From Gemmatimonas sp. (GTDB lineage Bacteria > Gemmatimonadota > Gemmatimonadetes > Gemmatimonadales > Gemmatimonadaceae): a stretch of 64,000 bases of DNA. Below are positions 17,850 through 25,423 of this stretch, in pieces (the stretch's first letter is position 1; each line of letters opens with the position of its first letter). The DNA lies in the NCBI RefSeq assembly GCF_027531815.1, contig NZ_JAPZSK010000005.1, positions 186,001 to 250,000 on the forward strand. Direction: 5' to 3'. The translations under genes were made by a program, and so were the position numbers. The notes under the pieces are model-generated. The model saw only the letters and a list, made by a program, of their open reading frames with translations. It made no database searches and was not told where the DNA came from.

Positions 17850-18494
17850 ATGGCCCAACCTGCCCTGCTCTTCGATCTCGACGGTACCCTCATCGATTCC
17901 ATTGGCCTGCTGCTGGAGTGCATGCAGTACGCCTTTGCGGAGCGGGACCGGGTCCCCACCACCGCGGAATGGGTGGCGGGAATCGGCACCCCGCTGCGCA
18001 CCCAGTTGCACGCGTGGTGCACCGATGCCGCCGACGTGGAGGCCATGGTGGGGCGCTATCGCGACTACCAGGACCTCCACCTCGAGCGGCTGACCACACC
18101 GTTTCCCGAGGTGCTCGACACCATCCAGTGGGCGCGTGCCGCCGGGTACCCCACGGCCATCGTGACCAGCAAGGGGAAAGGGATGACGAAGCGCTCCCTC
18201 GACCATGTGGGACTGGGCGACGCGTTCGATGCGGTCGTGACCTTCGAAGAGACCACTCGGCACAAGCCCCTCCCCGACCCGGTGTGGTTGGCGCTCGAGC
18301 GGTTGGGCGCCAACGCCAACGCCGCCCTCTTCGTGGGCGATTCCCCACACGACATGCACGCCGGTCGTGCCGCGGGGGTGACCACCGCGGCCGCCCTCTG
18401 GGGGCCCTTCAGCCGCGAGGAGCTGGCCGACGCCAAGCCAAACCACTGGCTCAGCCGCTTCGGGCAGCTGCGGGAGATCGTGGAGGGACGCTGA
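17850..18494 (+). CDS. HAD-superfamily phosphatase (Gph/PpaX-like)
   Basis: A 214-residue haloacid-dehalogenase-type hydrolase. Motif I FDLDGTLID holds the nucleophilic Asp, motif II is IVTSKGKG, motif III lysine is in TRHKPLPDP, and motif IV is FVGDSPHDM. The helical cap between motifs I and II is of the C1 type seen in phosphoglycolate phosphatase and PpaX pyrophosphatase; the substrate cannot be told from sequence. ATG at 17850 follows the helicase stop by eight bases. A TTG two codons upstream is possible. The gene may simply trail the helicase transcript. Confidence 0.9.
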   Translation: MAQPALLFDLDGTLIDSIGLLLECMQYAFAERDRVPTTAEWVAGIGTPLRTQLHAWCTDAADVEAMVGRYRDYQDLHLERLTTPFPEVLDTIQWARAAGYPTAIVTSKGKGMTKRSLDHVGLGDAFDAVVTFEETTRHKPLPDPVWLALERLGANANAALFVGDSPHDMHAGRAAGVTTAAALWGPFSREELADAKPNHWLSRFGQLREIVEGR

Positions 18495-18560
18495 CCCGGA
18501 GGCCGAGGCCTGGGGGCTCCCCTGCCGAGTCCCCCTGCCGAGGGCGCTGGTGCCGCCTTT

Positions 18561-18593
18561 CAAACCTTCGAGCCCGCCGCGCGGTCGAAAGGG
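18561..18593. promoter_or_regulatory. Imperfect palindrome upstream of the ECF sigma gene
   Basis: An interrupted inverted repeat: ACCTTCGA, about 13 bases, then TCGAAAGG. It lies 40-70 bp before the preferred sigma start and could be an operator or part of an autoregulated promoter. No clear sigma-70 boxes were seen. Confidence 0.3.
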
Positions 18594-18630
18594 TGTCAAG
18601 TTTCCGGAGCCCCCTCTGCTCGCCTTGCGC

Positions 18631-19194
18631 GTGAACGACCGCACTCTCCACATCTCCGCACCGAGCCCGGCGTCGAACACGCCGGACGGTGACGATGTGG
18701 CAGCCGCGGCCGGCGGCGACCGCCGGGCGTTTGAGCGGGTGTATCGGGCACATGCCGACCGGGTATACAGCCTGTGCGTGCGCATGCTCGGCGACCGGGT
18801 ACTCGCGGAAGAGGTTACCCAGGACGTGTTCGTGCGCGTGTGGGAGAAGCTTCCGGGCTTCCGCGGCGACGCGGCGTTTGCCACCTGGCTGCATCGCGTC
18901 ACGGTGAACGTCGTGCTCACCCGCCGGAAGACGCTTGGCATTCGGGACCACCGCACCGCCGATGACGAGGCCCTCGACCAGGCACCGTCACGCGGCGAGT
19001 CGGTGGGCGACCGCCTCGACCTCGAGGGGGCCATTGCCGGGTTGCCGAAGGGGGCACGCACGGTGTTCGTGCTGCACGACGTGGAAGGCTTCACCCACGA
19101 GGAGATCGGCGCGCAGCTCGGCATCTCGCCGGGCGGCAGCAAGGCCCAGTTGCACCGCGCGCGCATGCTGCTGCGTGCCGCACTGACTCGTTAG
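18631..19194 (+). CDS. ECF-type RNA polymerase sigma factor
   Basis: About 188 residues. Region 2 (RAFERVYRAHADRVYSLCVRML, followed by EEVTQDVFVRVWEKL) binds core polymerase and the -10 element; region 4 (TVFVLHDVEGFTHEEIGAQLGIS) binds the -35. The start is uncertain. GTG at 18631 gives a normal length, while the frame is open back to a GTG at 18550 with a Pro/Arg-rich extension that looks non-coding. It is followed after nine bases by its anti-sigma factor and two exported DUF4097 proteins, so the regulon probably includes envelope functions. Confidence 0.9.
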   Translation: MNDRTLHISAPSPASNTPDGDDVAAAAGGDRRAFERVYRAHADRVYSLCVRMLGDRVLAEEVTQDVFVRVWEKLPGFRGDAAFATWLHRVTVNVVLTRRKTLGIRDHRTADDEALDQAPSRGESVGDRLDLEGAIAGLPKGARTVFVLHDVEGFTHEEIGAQLGISPGGSKAQLHRARMLLRAALTR

Positions 19195-19203
19195 GACGTC
19201 ATC

Positions 19204-19971
19204 ATGACCACTCGCCCACCTGCCACCGTGTCCGCCGACTGTGCCCGTTTCGAGGCGCAGCTGGGGGCATGGCTGGAGCACGACCTGAGAGCCACCGATC
19301 AGGGCTGGATGCTCACGCACCGATCGACGTGCGCCACCTGCGACGCGTTGGTGGCCGATCTCGAGCGCCTCACGGCGCAAGCGGCCGCCCTGCCCTCGCT
19401 GTCTCCGTCGCGCGATCTCTGGTCCGGCATCGAAGCGCGGCTCGAGGCGCCGGTCGTTCCCCTGTCGCCGTCCACCACCGGCGCCCCCCCGGCGTTGCGC
19501 ACCGGACGCGGGATCTCGGTGCAGTGGTTCGCCATGGCGGCAACCGTGCTGGTGGCCGTGAGTTCCGGCATCACGTGGCAGCTCGCCAAGGCGCGCCGCG
19601 GTGATGCCGTTGCGGCGTCGGTTGCCGCACGCGCGCCGTCGGGTGAGCCGCTGTCGGCCGATGGCGGATTGCCGGGCGATGCCGCGACGAACGCGCGGCT
19701 GGTGGTGGCCGACGAAACCGATGCCGCCGACCCGCACTTCACCTATGAGCGCGAAATCGGCGCCCTACGACAGATCGTGGACGAGCGCTTCACCGAGCTC
19801 GACTCGGTGACCGTGACGGAGCTTCGGCGCAATCTGGACATCATCGACCGGGCCATCGCCGACAGCCGCGCCGCACTGGCGCGCGACCCGCGCAGCAGCG
19901 TGGTGTCGTCGCAGCTCGATCGGGCATTGCAGGCGAAGCTCACCCTGCTGCGCCGAGTGGCCCTGCTGTGA
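19204..19971 (+). CDS. Membrane anti-sigma factor with zinc-binding ZAS motif
   Basis: A 255-residue protein. The N-terminal domain carries H39-x3-C43-x2-C46, the zinc anti-sigma signature that sequesters the ECF factor. A single transmembrane helix lies at about 106-124, and the C-terminal part outside the cytoplasm ends in a long helix (about 180-250). ATG at 19204 has AGGA eight bases upstream. Its stop overlaps the GTG start of the next gene (GTGA). The ZAS Cys-x2-Cys form can respond to redox, but sequence alone does not show the signal. Confidence 0.88.
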   Translation: MTTRPPATVSADCARFEAQLGAWLEHDLRATDQGWMLTHRSTCATCDALVADLERLTAQAAALPSLSPSRDLWSGIEARLEAPVVPLSPSTTGAPPALRTGRGISVQWFAMAATVLVAVSSGITWQLAKARRGDAVAASVAARAPSGEPLSADGGLPGDAATNARLVVADETDAADPHFTYEREIGALRQIVDERFTELDSVTVTELRRNLDIIDRAIADSRAALARDPRSSVVSSQLDRALQAKLTLLRRVALL

Positions 19972-20948
19972 GTGACGTGTCCCTGCCCCGCGACCGCGCG
20001 CCCCGCGCCGGCGTCTCCGCCACGCTGCTGGCGGCGCTCGTCGCGCTCACCCCGGTCGCCATGCTGGTGCCGTCGACGATGGTGCACGCACAGGCACGCG
20101 ATACGTCGGTGCGTCTGGCTGACGGCGCGGTGGTGGACATCACCGTGCGCAGCGGACGGCTGGTCGTGCGTGGGGTGGACGGCAGTACGGGCCGTGTGCG
20201 CGCCGCGCGCGGCGACTATCAGCTGCGCAGCACCGGCGTCACGCTCGTGGTCATGCCGACCGAGGGGGAACGGAACGCGTCCAAGTGGCAGGACCAGCAG
20301 GCGATCGAACTCGATGTGCCACGTGGGGTACGCCTGGTGGTGAGCGCACTCTCGGCCGACGTGGAGGTGCGTGGGATCACCGGAGGAATCGATGTGCGCA
20401 GCACGAGCGGCAATCTGCGACTCGACGATGTGGGGGGCCGCATCTTTGCGGAGACCCTCTCGGGCGACGTGATCATTGCCGGCACGCGCACCGGCGCCCT
20501 GACGCTCGCGCGTGTCACCACGGTGAGCGGGGACATGCAGCTGCGCGACGTGCGCGGCGACATCGAGGTGCGCACCACCAGCGGTAACCTGAACGTGGAC
20601 GCCAGCCGGATTACCCGGTTCACCGCGGAAACCATGAGCGGTGACGTGCGGGTGTCCGCTGACTTCAACTCTGCCGCCCGCGTGCAGGTGGGTACCCACA
20701 GCGGCGATGTGATCCTGCGCCTGCCGGACGAGGCGCGCGGTCAGCTCGACCACAGCACCGTAACCGGTGAACTCTCCGCCGTCATGCCGCTCACCCTCAT
20801 GCCGGGGAGCGCGGGCGCCAACCGGCGCGGTGGCAATGTGCGGCGCTTCGAGTTCGGTCCCGCGTCCGGCAGCGGCGGGGTAGCGCTGCAGCTCGACATC
20901 TCGACCTTCAGCGGCGACGTGCGTCTCGTGCGCACGCCCCGCTCCTGA
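19968..20948 (+). CDS. Exported DUF4097-type beta-helix protein
   Basis: A 326-residue protein with an N-terminal signal or anchor (hydrophobic at about 17-42, likely cleavage after VHAQA). The mature part is built of short beta-strand repeats with recurring units such as DVRSTSGNLRLDDVGG, ETLSGDVIIAG and RTTSGNLNVD. This is the DUF4097 (putative adhesin-like) pattern that folds as a right-handed beta helix. It begins with GTG inside the anti-sigma stop codon, so expression is coupled to the regulator. The family's function is unknown; the operon suggests an envelope stress output or sensor. Confidence 0.85.
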   Translation: MSDVSLPRDRAPRAGVSATLLAALVALTPVAMLVPSTMVHAQARDTSVRLADGAVVDITVRSGRLVVRGVDGSTGRVRAARGDYQLRSTGVTLVVMPTEGERNASKWQDQQAIELDVPRGVRLVVSALSADVEVRGITGGIDVRSTSGNLRLDDVGGRIFAETLSGDVIIAGTRTGALTLARVTTVSGDMQLRDVRGDIEVRTTSGNLNVDASRITRFTAETMSGDVRVSADFNSAARVQVGTHSGDVILRLPDEARGQLDHSTVTGELSAVMPLTLMPGSAGANRRGGNVRRFEFGPASGSGGVALQLDISTFSGDVRLVRTPRS

Positions 20949-20971
20949 CCCTTTCCCATCCGGAGTCCCGT

Positions 20972-21781
20972 ATGCACGCCTCCCTCGTCTCCCGTTCCCT
21001 CGCCCGCAGCGGTGTGCTCGTGCTGCTCTCGGCTTCGGCGCTCGCCGCGCAGGATTCGCGGCGCGAGAACGCCTTCACGTGGATGGGCACCGTGCCGTCA
21101 CGCGGGGTGCTGTTCATCAAGAACATCAACGGCGGCGTGGAGGTCGAGCGCAGCACGAGCGGTCGCGTGGAAGTGACCGGCGAGAAGCGCTGGCGCCGTG
21201 GCGACCCGGAGATGGTGCGCATCGAGCAGAAGAAGTCGGGCGACAACGTCGTCATCTGTGCGCTCTACAACGAAGGCGCCACCTGCGACGAGAGCGGCAT
21301 CCGGTCGGAGAAGCGCATGCGCTGGAACGATCGCAACGACGTGTCGGTGCGCTTCGTGGTGAAGGTGCCCGAGGGCACGCGCGTGGATCTCGCCACCGTG
21401 AACGGCGGCATCGAGGTGCGCGACGTGAGCACCGAGGTGCGCGCGGCCACCGTGAACGGCAGCATCACCGCGCGCAGTGCCGGCGGACCGGTCTACGCGA
21501 AGACGGTGAACGGCAGCATCAACGTGTCCATGGGCGCGATGGGGCGCGCCGACGACCTGGAGTACGAGACGGTGAACGGGGCGATCACACTGGAATTCCC
21601 GGCCAACTTCGGCGCCGATCTCGAGCTGAGCACGGTGAACGGGCGCGTGTCCACCGACTTCCCCATCACCGTCTCGGGCACCCTGTCGCCCCGTCGTCTG
21701 CGCGGCACGGTCGGCGACGGACGCACCCGCGTGCGCGCGAGCACCGTCAACGGATCGGTCACGCTGCGCAAGGGTAGCTGA
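20972..21781 (+). CDS. Second exported DUF4097-type protein with TVNG repeats
   Basis: A 269-residue protein with a cleavable signal peptide (about 1-26, ...SALAAQD). The motif TVNG recurs six times at strand turns (LATVNGGIEV, AATVNGSITA, KTVNGSINV, ETVNGAITL, STVNGRVST, STVNGSVTL), giving an unusually regular beta-helix ladder. ATG at 20972 has GGAG at a good distance. It differs enough from the upstream DUF4097 paralogue to be an old duplication. Same sigma/anti-sigma operon; molecular role unknown. Confidence 0.86.
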   Translation: MHASLVSRSLARSGVLVLLSASALAAQDSRRENAFTWMGTVPSRGVLFIKNINGGVEVERSTSGRVEVTGEKRWRRGDPEMVRIEQKKSGDNVVICALYNEGATCDESGIRSEKRMRWNDRNDVSVRFVVKVPEGTRVDLATVNGGIEVRDVSTEVRAATVNGSITARSAGGPVYAKTVNGSINVSMGAMGRADDLEYETVNGAITLEFPANFGADLELSTVNGRVSTDFPITVSGTLSPRRLRGTVGDGRTRVRASTVNGSVTLRKGS

Positions 21782-21790
21782 GCGCCCGTC

Positions 21791-22084
21791 CTACTCGGCG
21801 GCGAGCCGCTCGATCGCCTCGGCGAGCGTGAAGTCCTTGGCGGTGATGCCGCCGCTGTCGTGCGTGGACAGCGCGAAGGTCACCTTGGTGTAGCGAATGT
21901 CCACGTCGGGGTGATGCTGCTGCGCTTCAGCCACGTCGGCCACCTTCGCGATGAAGGCGATGCCCGCTGGGAAGGTCGCGAAGTGGTAGCTCTTCGTGAT
22001 CGTCTCACCCTTGCGGGCCCACCCGGGCAGGGCACCCAGGCTGCGCTGGATCTCGATGTCGGAAAGCACGGGGAGGGAGCTCAT
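21791..22084 (-). CDS. phhB: Pterin-4a-carbinolamine dehydratase
   Basis: A 97-residue PCD/DCoH-family enzyme that dehydrates 4a-hydroxytetrahydropterin after aromatic amino-acid hydroxylation. The active-site stretch QQHHPDVDIRY with two adjacent His, and the following STHDSGGITAKDF, are diagnostic. I chose ATG at 22082-22084; the frame stays open upstream, but that part is not conserved-looking and crosses the repeat site at 22120. It converges with the DUF4097 operon, ending ten bases from its stop. No phenylalanine hydroxylase is visible in this window. Confidence 0.93.
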   Translation of the reverse strand: MSSLPVLSDIEIQRSLGALPGWARKGETITKSYHFATFPAGIAFIAKVADVAEAQQHHPDVDIRYTKVTFALSTHDSGGITAKDFTLAEAIERLAAE

Positions 22085-22119
22085 ACTGGTAGAGTAACCC
22101 CCCGCCAGCCACTTGCGAC

Positions 22120-22137
22120 TTCGGCATGTATTCGGTA
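22120..22137 (+). promoter_or_regulatory. SOS-like direct-repeat box 1 (TTCGG-N6-TTCGG)
   Basis: TTCGG at 22120-22124 and again at 22131-22135, exactly 11 bp apart, followed by TA. The same 18-bp arrangement precedes imuA and dnaE2. It lies ten bases before the ATG of a short open frame and at the head of the structured region that ends at the terminator near 22360. Confidence 0.6.
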
Positions 22138-22146
22138 GGGTCCAAC

Positions 22147-22332
22147 ATGTCGGATCCCCTGCTGCCGGAGCTGCGCGGGGACGTCGCCGGTCAGAGGGTC
22201 GGGGGGAACAGGTCGTCCCGCCAGCCCCCAAAGGCTGGGTGTCGGTCTCTGCCCACGGAGACAGGAAGAATGGTTCTCCCCGAGGAAGAAGGAATGAATA
22301 CGGCAATTGTCAGACAGCTCACGCTTAGTTGA
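22147..22332 (+). CDS. Possible 61-residue SOS-associated small protein (or part of a small RNA)
   Basis: An open frame of 61 codons starts at ATG 22147, ten bases after SOS-like box 1, and stops 11 bases before the terminator. The predicted peptide (MSDPLLPELRG...LTLS) is polar and Gly/Arg/Pro-rich and matches no family I know. Within it the DNA can form two hairpins (see the RNA entry), so the transcript may act as RNA rather than being translated. Coding confidence is low; it is listed because its promoter region matches those of imuA and dnaE2. Confidence 0.3.
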   Translation: MSDPLLPELRGDVAGQRVGGNRSSRQPPKAGCRSLPTETGRMVLPEEEGMNTAIVRQLTLS

Positions 22333-22340
22333 CAACGGGT

Positions 22341-22364
22341 CCGCCGCTTCAGTCGGCGGTTTTT
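22341..22364 (+). terminator. Rho-independent terminator before imuA
   Basis: Stem CCGCCG (22341-22346) and CGGCGG (22354-22359) with a seven-base loop, followed by TTTTT (22360-22364). It insulates imuA from the upstream transcript. Confidence 0.8.
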
Positions 22365-22377
22365 CTGCCCTGAGACT

Positions 22378-22395
22378 TTCGGCATTTGTTCGGTA
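22378..22395 (+). promoter_or_regulatory. SOS-like direct-repeat box 2, upstream of imuA
   Basis: TTCGG at 22378-22382 and at 22389-22393, again 11 bp apart, then TA. The centre (CATTTG) resembles that of box 1 (CATGTA). The imuA ATG is only seven bases downstream, so a leaderless or very short-leader transcript is implied. Confidence 0.65.
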
Positions 22396-22401
22396 TTCAT
22401 C

Positions 22402-23670
22402 ATGTCACGCACCTCCACCTCGTCCGCTGCGCTGCGTCCTCACGCGGAGTCCCCGCCGGTCGGGGCCGAATCGGCTGGGCGGGCGCTGCCGGCCACCATT
22501 TCCCCTGCGCTGCAGGCCGACGTGCACCGGGTGGTGGCGGGTGGCCGTCGGGCCAGTGCGCCCTGGTCCACGGGGGTGCCGGCGCTCGACCGGGCGCTGG
22601 GGGGCGGGATTCCCCGGGGGCGTATCACGGAACTCACCGGCCCGTTGGCGGTGGGCAAAACGGCGCTGCTGCGGCAGGTGGTGGCGCAGGTGCTGCGGAG
22701 CGGGGCCTGGGTGGCCTGGATCGATGCCGGCCGCACCTTGGCCCCGGCCCCGTGGGCCGACCTAGGGGAGCGATTCGTCGTCATCCGCCTCCCCGAGGCC
22801 AAACGAGCGGCCTGGACCACCGATCTGCTGCTGCGCAGCGGGGTCTTCGGGCTGGTCGTGCTCGACGGGGCGCCGCCCCTCTCCCGGGTGCACGGCGTGC
22901 GTCTGGCGCAGCTCGCTCGTGAACGCGATGCCGCCTGTGTGGTGCTGGAGCATGCCTCTCCCGGGGAAACGCGTGTCCAGCGGCTGGCCGGCACGGTGCG
23001 TGTGCGGGTGGCGCTGAGCCCTCCGCCATCCATGCACGCTCCGGCAGGGCGTCCCTCGGCTTCCCGCGCCCCCACTCCTGCCTCCCGCTCCCTCCCCCCC
23101 GCCCCCTGCTCCCTGCTCACGATCGAAAAGGGCGCCGTCCCCCTCACCAGCAACCGGCCCATCGAGGTCCCCCGTGTCGTCCTCCTGGCGCGTCGCGTGT
23201 GTGCGCATCCCGAGATTCCCGATCGGCGCGGGGTGGCGCGCAGCGCGCGTCGTCCCTGGGCCCCCAGTGGCAACGGCGTCGACACCGGCAACGACGCCCA
23301 GCGCAGCGAGCACCCCGTCACCTGGGGGGGACTCGGTGTTGGCAGCCACGACCTGTACGGAACTGACCTTCCGGGACATCCAGCTCGACTTGCTGCTGGA
23401 CTCGACGAACCCGGCGACCGCCTCGGCAGCGACCGCTTCGAGGACACCGACCGGCTCCGGCTCGACCGGGAGCTCGACCGGCGTACCCGCGACTGGACCA
23501 CATACCGTGGGCGACGGCGTGCCGCCGAATCAGGGTTCGGGCGACGCGGACGCCGCGAATTGGCGCGCGAGCGTACCGGGGCACTCCTCGGCAGCGGCGG
23601 CGGGCAGTCGGCCCCGCGGAAAGAGCGCCCCGATCCCGCCCCCGCCGCCGCCCCTCCCGCACTGGGATGA
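22402..23670 (+). CDS. imuA: ImuA-like RecA-fold protein of the mutagenesis cassette, with long C-terminal overlap
   Basis: A 422-codon frame. Residues about 35-215 form a RecA/SulA-like ATPase core: TGVPALDRALGGGIPRGRITELTG, then Walker A GPLAVGKT (80-87) and LVVLDGAPP. ImuA works with ImuB and DnaE2 in damage-induced translesion synthesis. Family members are usually about 200-260 residues. Here the frame continues another 160 residues past a Pro/Ser-rich stretch (about 215-245) and overlaps imuB by 497 bases. The extra tail is charged and low in complexity. It could be read-through after an insertion or an error, or genuine dual coding. ATG at 22402 is right behind SOS-like box 2. Confidence 0.83.
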   Translation: MSRTSTSSAALRPHAESPPVGAESAGRALPATISPALQADVHRVVAGGRRASAPWSTGVPALDRALGGGIPRGRITELTGPLAVGKTALLRQVVAQVLRSGAWVAWIDAGRTLAPAPWADLGERFVVIRLPEAKRAAWTTDLLLRSGVFGLVVLDGAPPLSRVHGVRLAQLARERDAACVVLEHASPGETRVQRLAGTVRVRVALSPPPSMHAPAGRPSASRAPTPASRSLPPAPCSLLTIEKGAVPLTSNRPIEVPRVVLLARRVCAHPEIPDRRGVARSARRPWAPSGNGVDTGNDAQRSEHPVTWGGLGVGSHDLYGTDLPGHPARLAAGLDEPGDRLGSDRFEDTDRLRLDRELDRRTRDWTTYRGRRRAAESGFGRRGRRELARERTGALLGSGGGQSAPRKERPDPAPAAAPPALG

Positions 23671-25378
23671 GCGGCCGCGGGCGCTCAGCCACGGCGCCCG
23701 CCTGCGTGTGGTCTCGCTGGCGGCGGGGCGGGCCGGTGTGCGGGCGGGGATGACCATTGTCGACGCCAGGGCACGCTGCGCGGCGCTCGAGGTGCGGCCG
23801 TGGGACGATCACGCCGTGGCCGACGCCATGCTCGCTGCCACCACGGCGTTGCTGGCGGCCAGCCCTCAGGTTACCCCGGCCAGCAGCGCCCCGGGGTTAT
23901 GGTGGGTGGGGGCCACCGGCTTCGAGGCGCTGGGTGGCGAGGAACAGCTCGCACGCACCCTGCTCGCCATCGCGCGCCAGTGGCACCCCGACGCGCGCGT
24001 GGCCATCGCCGACAGCTGTGTGGCGGCGCGCGCGGCCACATGGGCGCCGGGACGTCGGGACGCGGGTGCGGAAATCACGTTGATTCCACGCGGCGGCTGC
24101 GCCCGCTATCTCGCCCCCGCCCCGCTCGGGCTCGTGCCCATGAGCGACGAAGTACGCGACGCCCTGCGCATGCTCGGCCTCACCACCGTGGGGGCGCTCG
24201 CCGCCCTCCACGCCGGGGAGGTCGAGCAACGGTGGGGGGCCGAGGGACTCACGGCCTGGCGGCTGGCGCGCGGCGACGACCCGCGGCGTCCGGGGCTCGT
24301 GCGTGTCGAAGCCGCGCGCAGTACGAGCGTGGAGTTGCCAGGGGCCGTGGAAAGCGCCAAGCCCATTCTCTTCGTGCTGCGCGCCCAGCTGCAACGGCTC
24401 CTGCAGGAGTGTGTGCACGACGGTCGCGCCGTGGCCGCCGTGGCCATTACGCTCGTGCTCGATGCCGGGCGGCAGTACCCCATCGAGGAGATCGGGAGTG
24501 AACTGCGCGGGCATGTGCACGTGCCGGAGACGAGTGATGACTCCGACCATACCAGGAAGCAGGGAGCAGGAGGCCGGGAGCAGGAAGCAGGGGGAACAGC
24601 GCGCCGCGACGAGGCGACAACCTGCCCCCTGCTCCCGGTCCCCTGCTTCCTTCCCCCTGGTTCCCCCGATCCCGGCCCTCGCGCCATCCCCGCGTTGCTC
24701 GGCATCCCCCAGCGCACCATCACCCGGGAAGTGCGCCCTGCGCGCCCCCTCGCGCGGCTCGAGCCGCTCTTCGATCAGTGCCGTGCCCTGCTCGAGCGCT
24801 GGCCCATCCCCGCGCCGGTCATCGGGGTGACCCTGGGCATCCCCGCCACGGCCCCGCTGGCCGCCGATCAGGGCGACCTGCTCGTTCCCTCCTGGCGTGA
24901 TGCGGCCATGCATGCCGACGCGGTCTTCGCCCGCCTGCGCGCCGTGCTCGACCCCGACAACCGCGGCGACGTCGTGGTCCACCCCGAGGCGCGAGACACG
25001 CACCGCCCCGAGGAAGCCGGTCGCTGGGCGCCCGCCGACGCCCTCACCCTCGCCGCCGCGCCCGTGCCCGTGTCCGCCAATCCAGCCGATGCCGCGGGAG
25101 CCGCGGGTGCCACCAATGCCCCCACCGCCGTCCTCCGTCTCCTTCCCGCCCCCGACCCCGTCGACATCGAAGCCCCGCACGGCGTGCCCGGCGCCATCTG
25201 GTGGCGTGGTCGCCGCATCGATCTCGCCGCCGCCCACGGCCCGGAACGGCTCAGCGGCGACTGGTGGCGTGGTGATGGCTACGCGCGCGACTACTGGCGC
25301 TGCACCGCCCCCACCGACGGTGATCTGCTGGTGTACCACACCGAGACCGGCTGGTACCTGCAGGGGTGGTACGACTGA
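23174..25378 (+). CDS. imuB: ImuB, catalytically inactive Y-family polymerase paralogue
   Basis: A 734-residue ImuB: longer than the usual 450-550. It begins at GTG 23174 with WRVACVRIPRF, the family's first strand, but then has a low-complexity insert (about residues 30-165, rich in Ala/Thr/Pro/Ser). The conserved RLRVVSLAAGRAGVRAGMTIVDARARC follows. The palm residues are not acidic (GLWWVGATGFEALGG), matching ImuB's role as a non-catalytic adaptor linking beta clamp, ImuA and DnaE2. A second insert near residue 460-500 comes from a GC-rich hairpin repeat. The C-terminus WWRGDGYARDYWRC is typical. It is co-transcribed with imuA. Confidence 0.88.
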   Translation: MSSSWRVACVRIPRFPIGAGWRAARVVPGPPVATASTPATTPSAASTPSPGGDSVLAATTCTELTFRDIQLDLLLDSTNPATASAATASRTPTGSGSTGSSTGVPATGPHTVGDGVPPNQGSGDADAANWRASVPGHSSAAAAGSRPRGKSAPIPPPPPPLPHWDERPRALSHGARLRVVSLAAGRAGVRAGMTIVDARARCAALEVRPWDDHAVADAMLAATTALLAASPQVTPASSAPGLWWVGATGFEALGGEEQLARTLLAIARQWHPDARVAIADSCVAARAATWAPGRRDAGAEITLIPRGGCARYLAPAPLGLVPMSDEVRDALRMLGLTTVGALAALHAGEVEQRWGAEGLTAWRLARGDDPRRPGLVRVEAARSTSVELPGAVESAKPILFVLRAQLQRLLQECVHDGRAVAAVAITLVLDAGRQYPIEEIGSELRGHVHVPETSDDSDHTRKQGAGGREQEAGGTARRDEATTCPLLPVPCFLPPGSPDPGPRAIPALLGIPQRTITREVRPARPLARLEPLFDQCRALLERWPIPAPVIGVTLGIPATAPLAADQGDLLVPSWRDAAMHADAVFARLRAVLDPDNRGDVVVHPEARDTHRPEEAGRWAPADALTLAAAPVPVSANPADAAGAAGATNAPTAVLRLLPAPDPVDIEAPHGVPGAIWWRGRRIDLAAAHGPERLSGDWWRGDGYARDYWRCTAPTDGDLLVYHTETGWYLQGWYD
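24552..24660. repeat. Hairpin-forming repeat inserted in imuB
   Basis: The left arm (about 24552-24593) is built of GGAAGCAGG and GGGAGCAGG units. The right arm (about 24620-24660) holds their complements CCTGCTCCC and CCTGCTTCC. The element can fold into a long imperfect stem and reads through in frame. One arm-like copy (CCCCTGCTCCCTGCTC) also occurs in imuA near 23100-23118, so it may be a dispersed repeat family. Confidence 0.6.
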
Positions 25379-25423
25379 GCAAAGCCTTCCATTATTGCGA
25401 AAGCCCTCAAACGCGGGAATCGC

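Larger units (their letters stand above)
22138..22364 (+). ncRNA. Candidate structured SOS-controlled transcript, about 225 nt
   Basis: Between SOS-like box 1 and a rho-independent terminator lie three consecutive hairpins: CCAGCC/GGCTGG with a six-base loop (22221-22238), GTCTC/GAGAC (22245-22262), and the terminator stem (22341-22359). The region has the layout of an independent small transcript ending just before imuA. I compared it by eye with tmRNA, SRP RNA, 6S RNA, TPP, glycine and cobalamin elements and recognise none of them. Confidence 0.4.

Noticed and set aside
22138-22364. tmRNA, 6S, SRP RNA or a known riboswitch in the pre-imuA transcript
   Set aside because: The conserved cores of these families (tRNA-like ends of tmRNA, SRP GGAA/GCAG loop, TPP or glycine aptamer cores) could not be found.
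23174-25378. imuB as an active Y-family polymerase (dinB)
   Set aside because: The palm positions that hold catalytic acids in DinB are not acidic here, and the order with imuA and dnaE2 fits ImuB.
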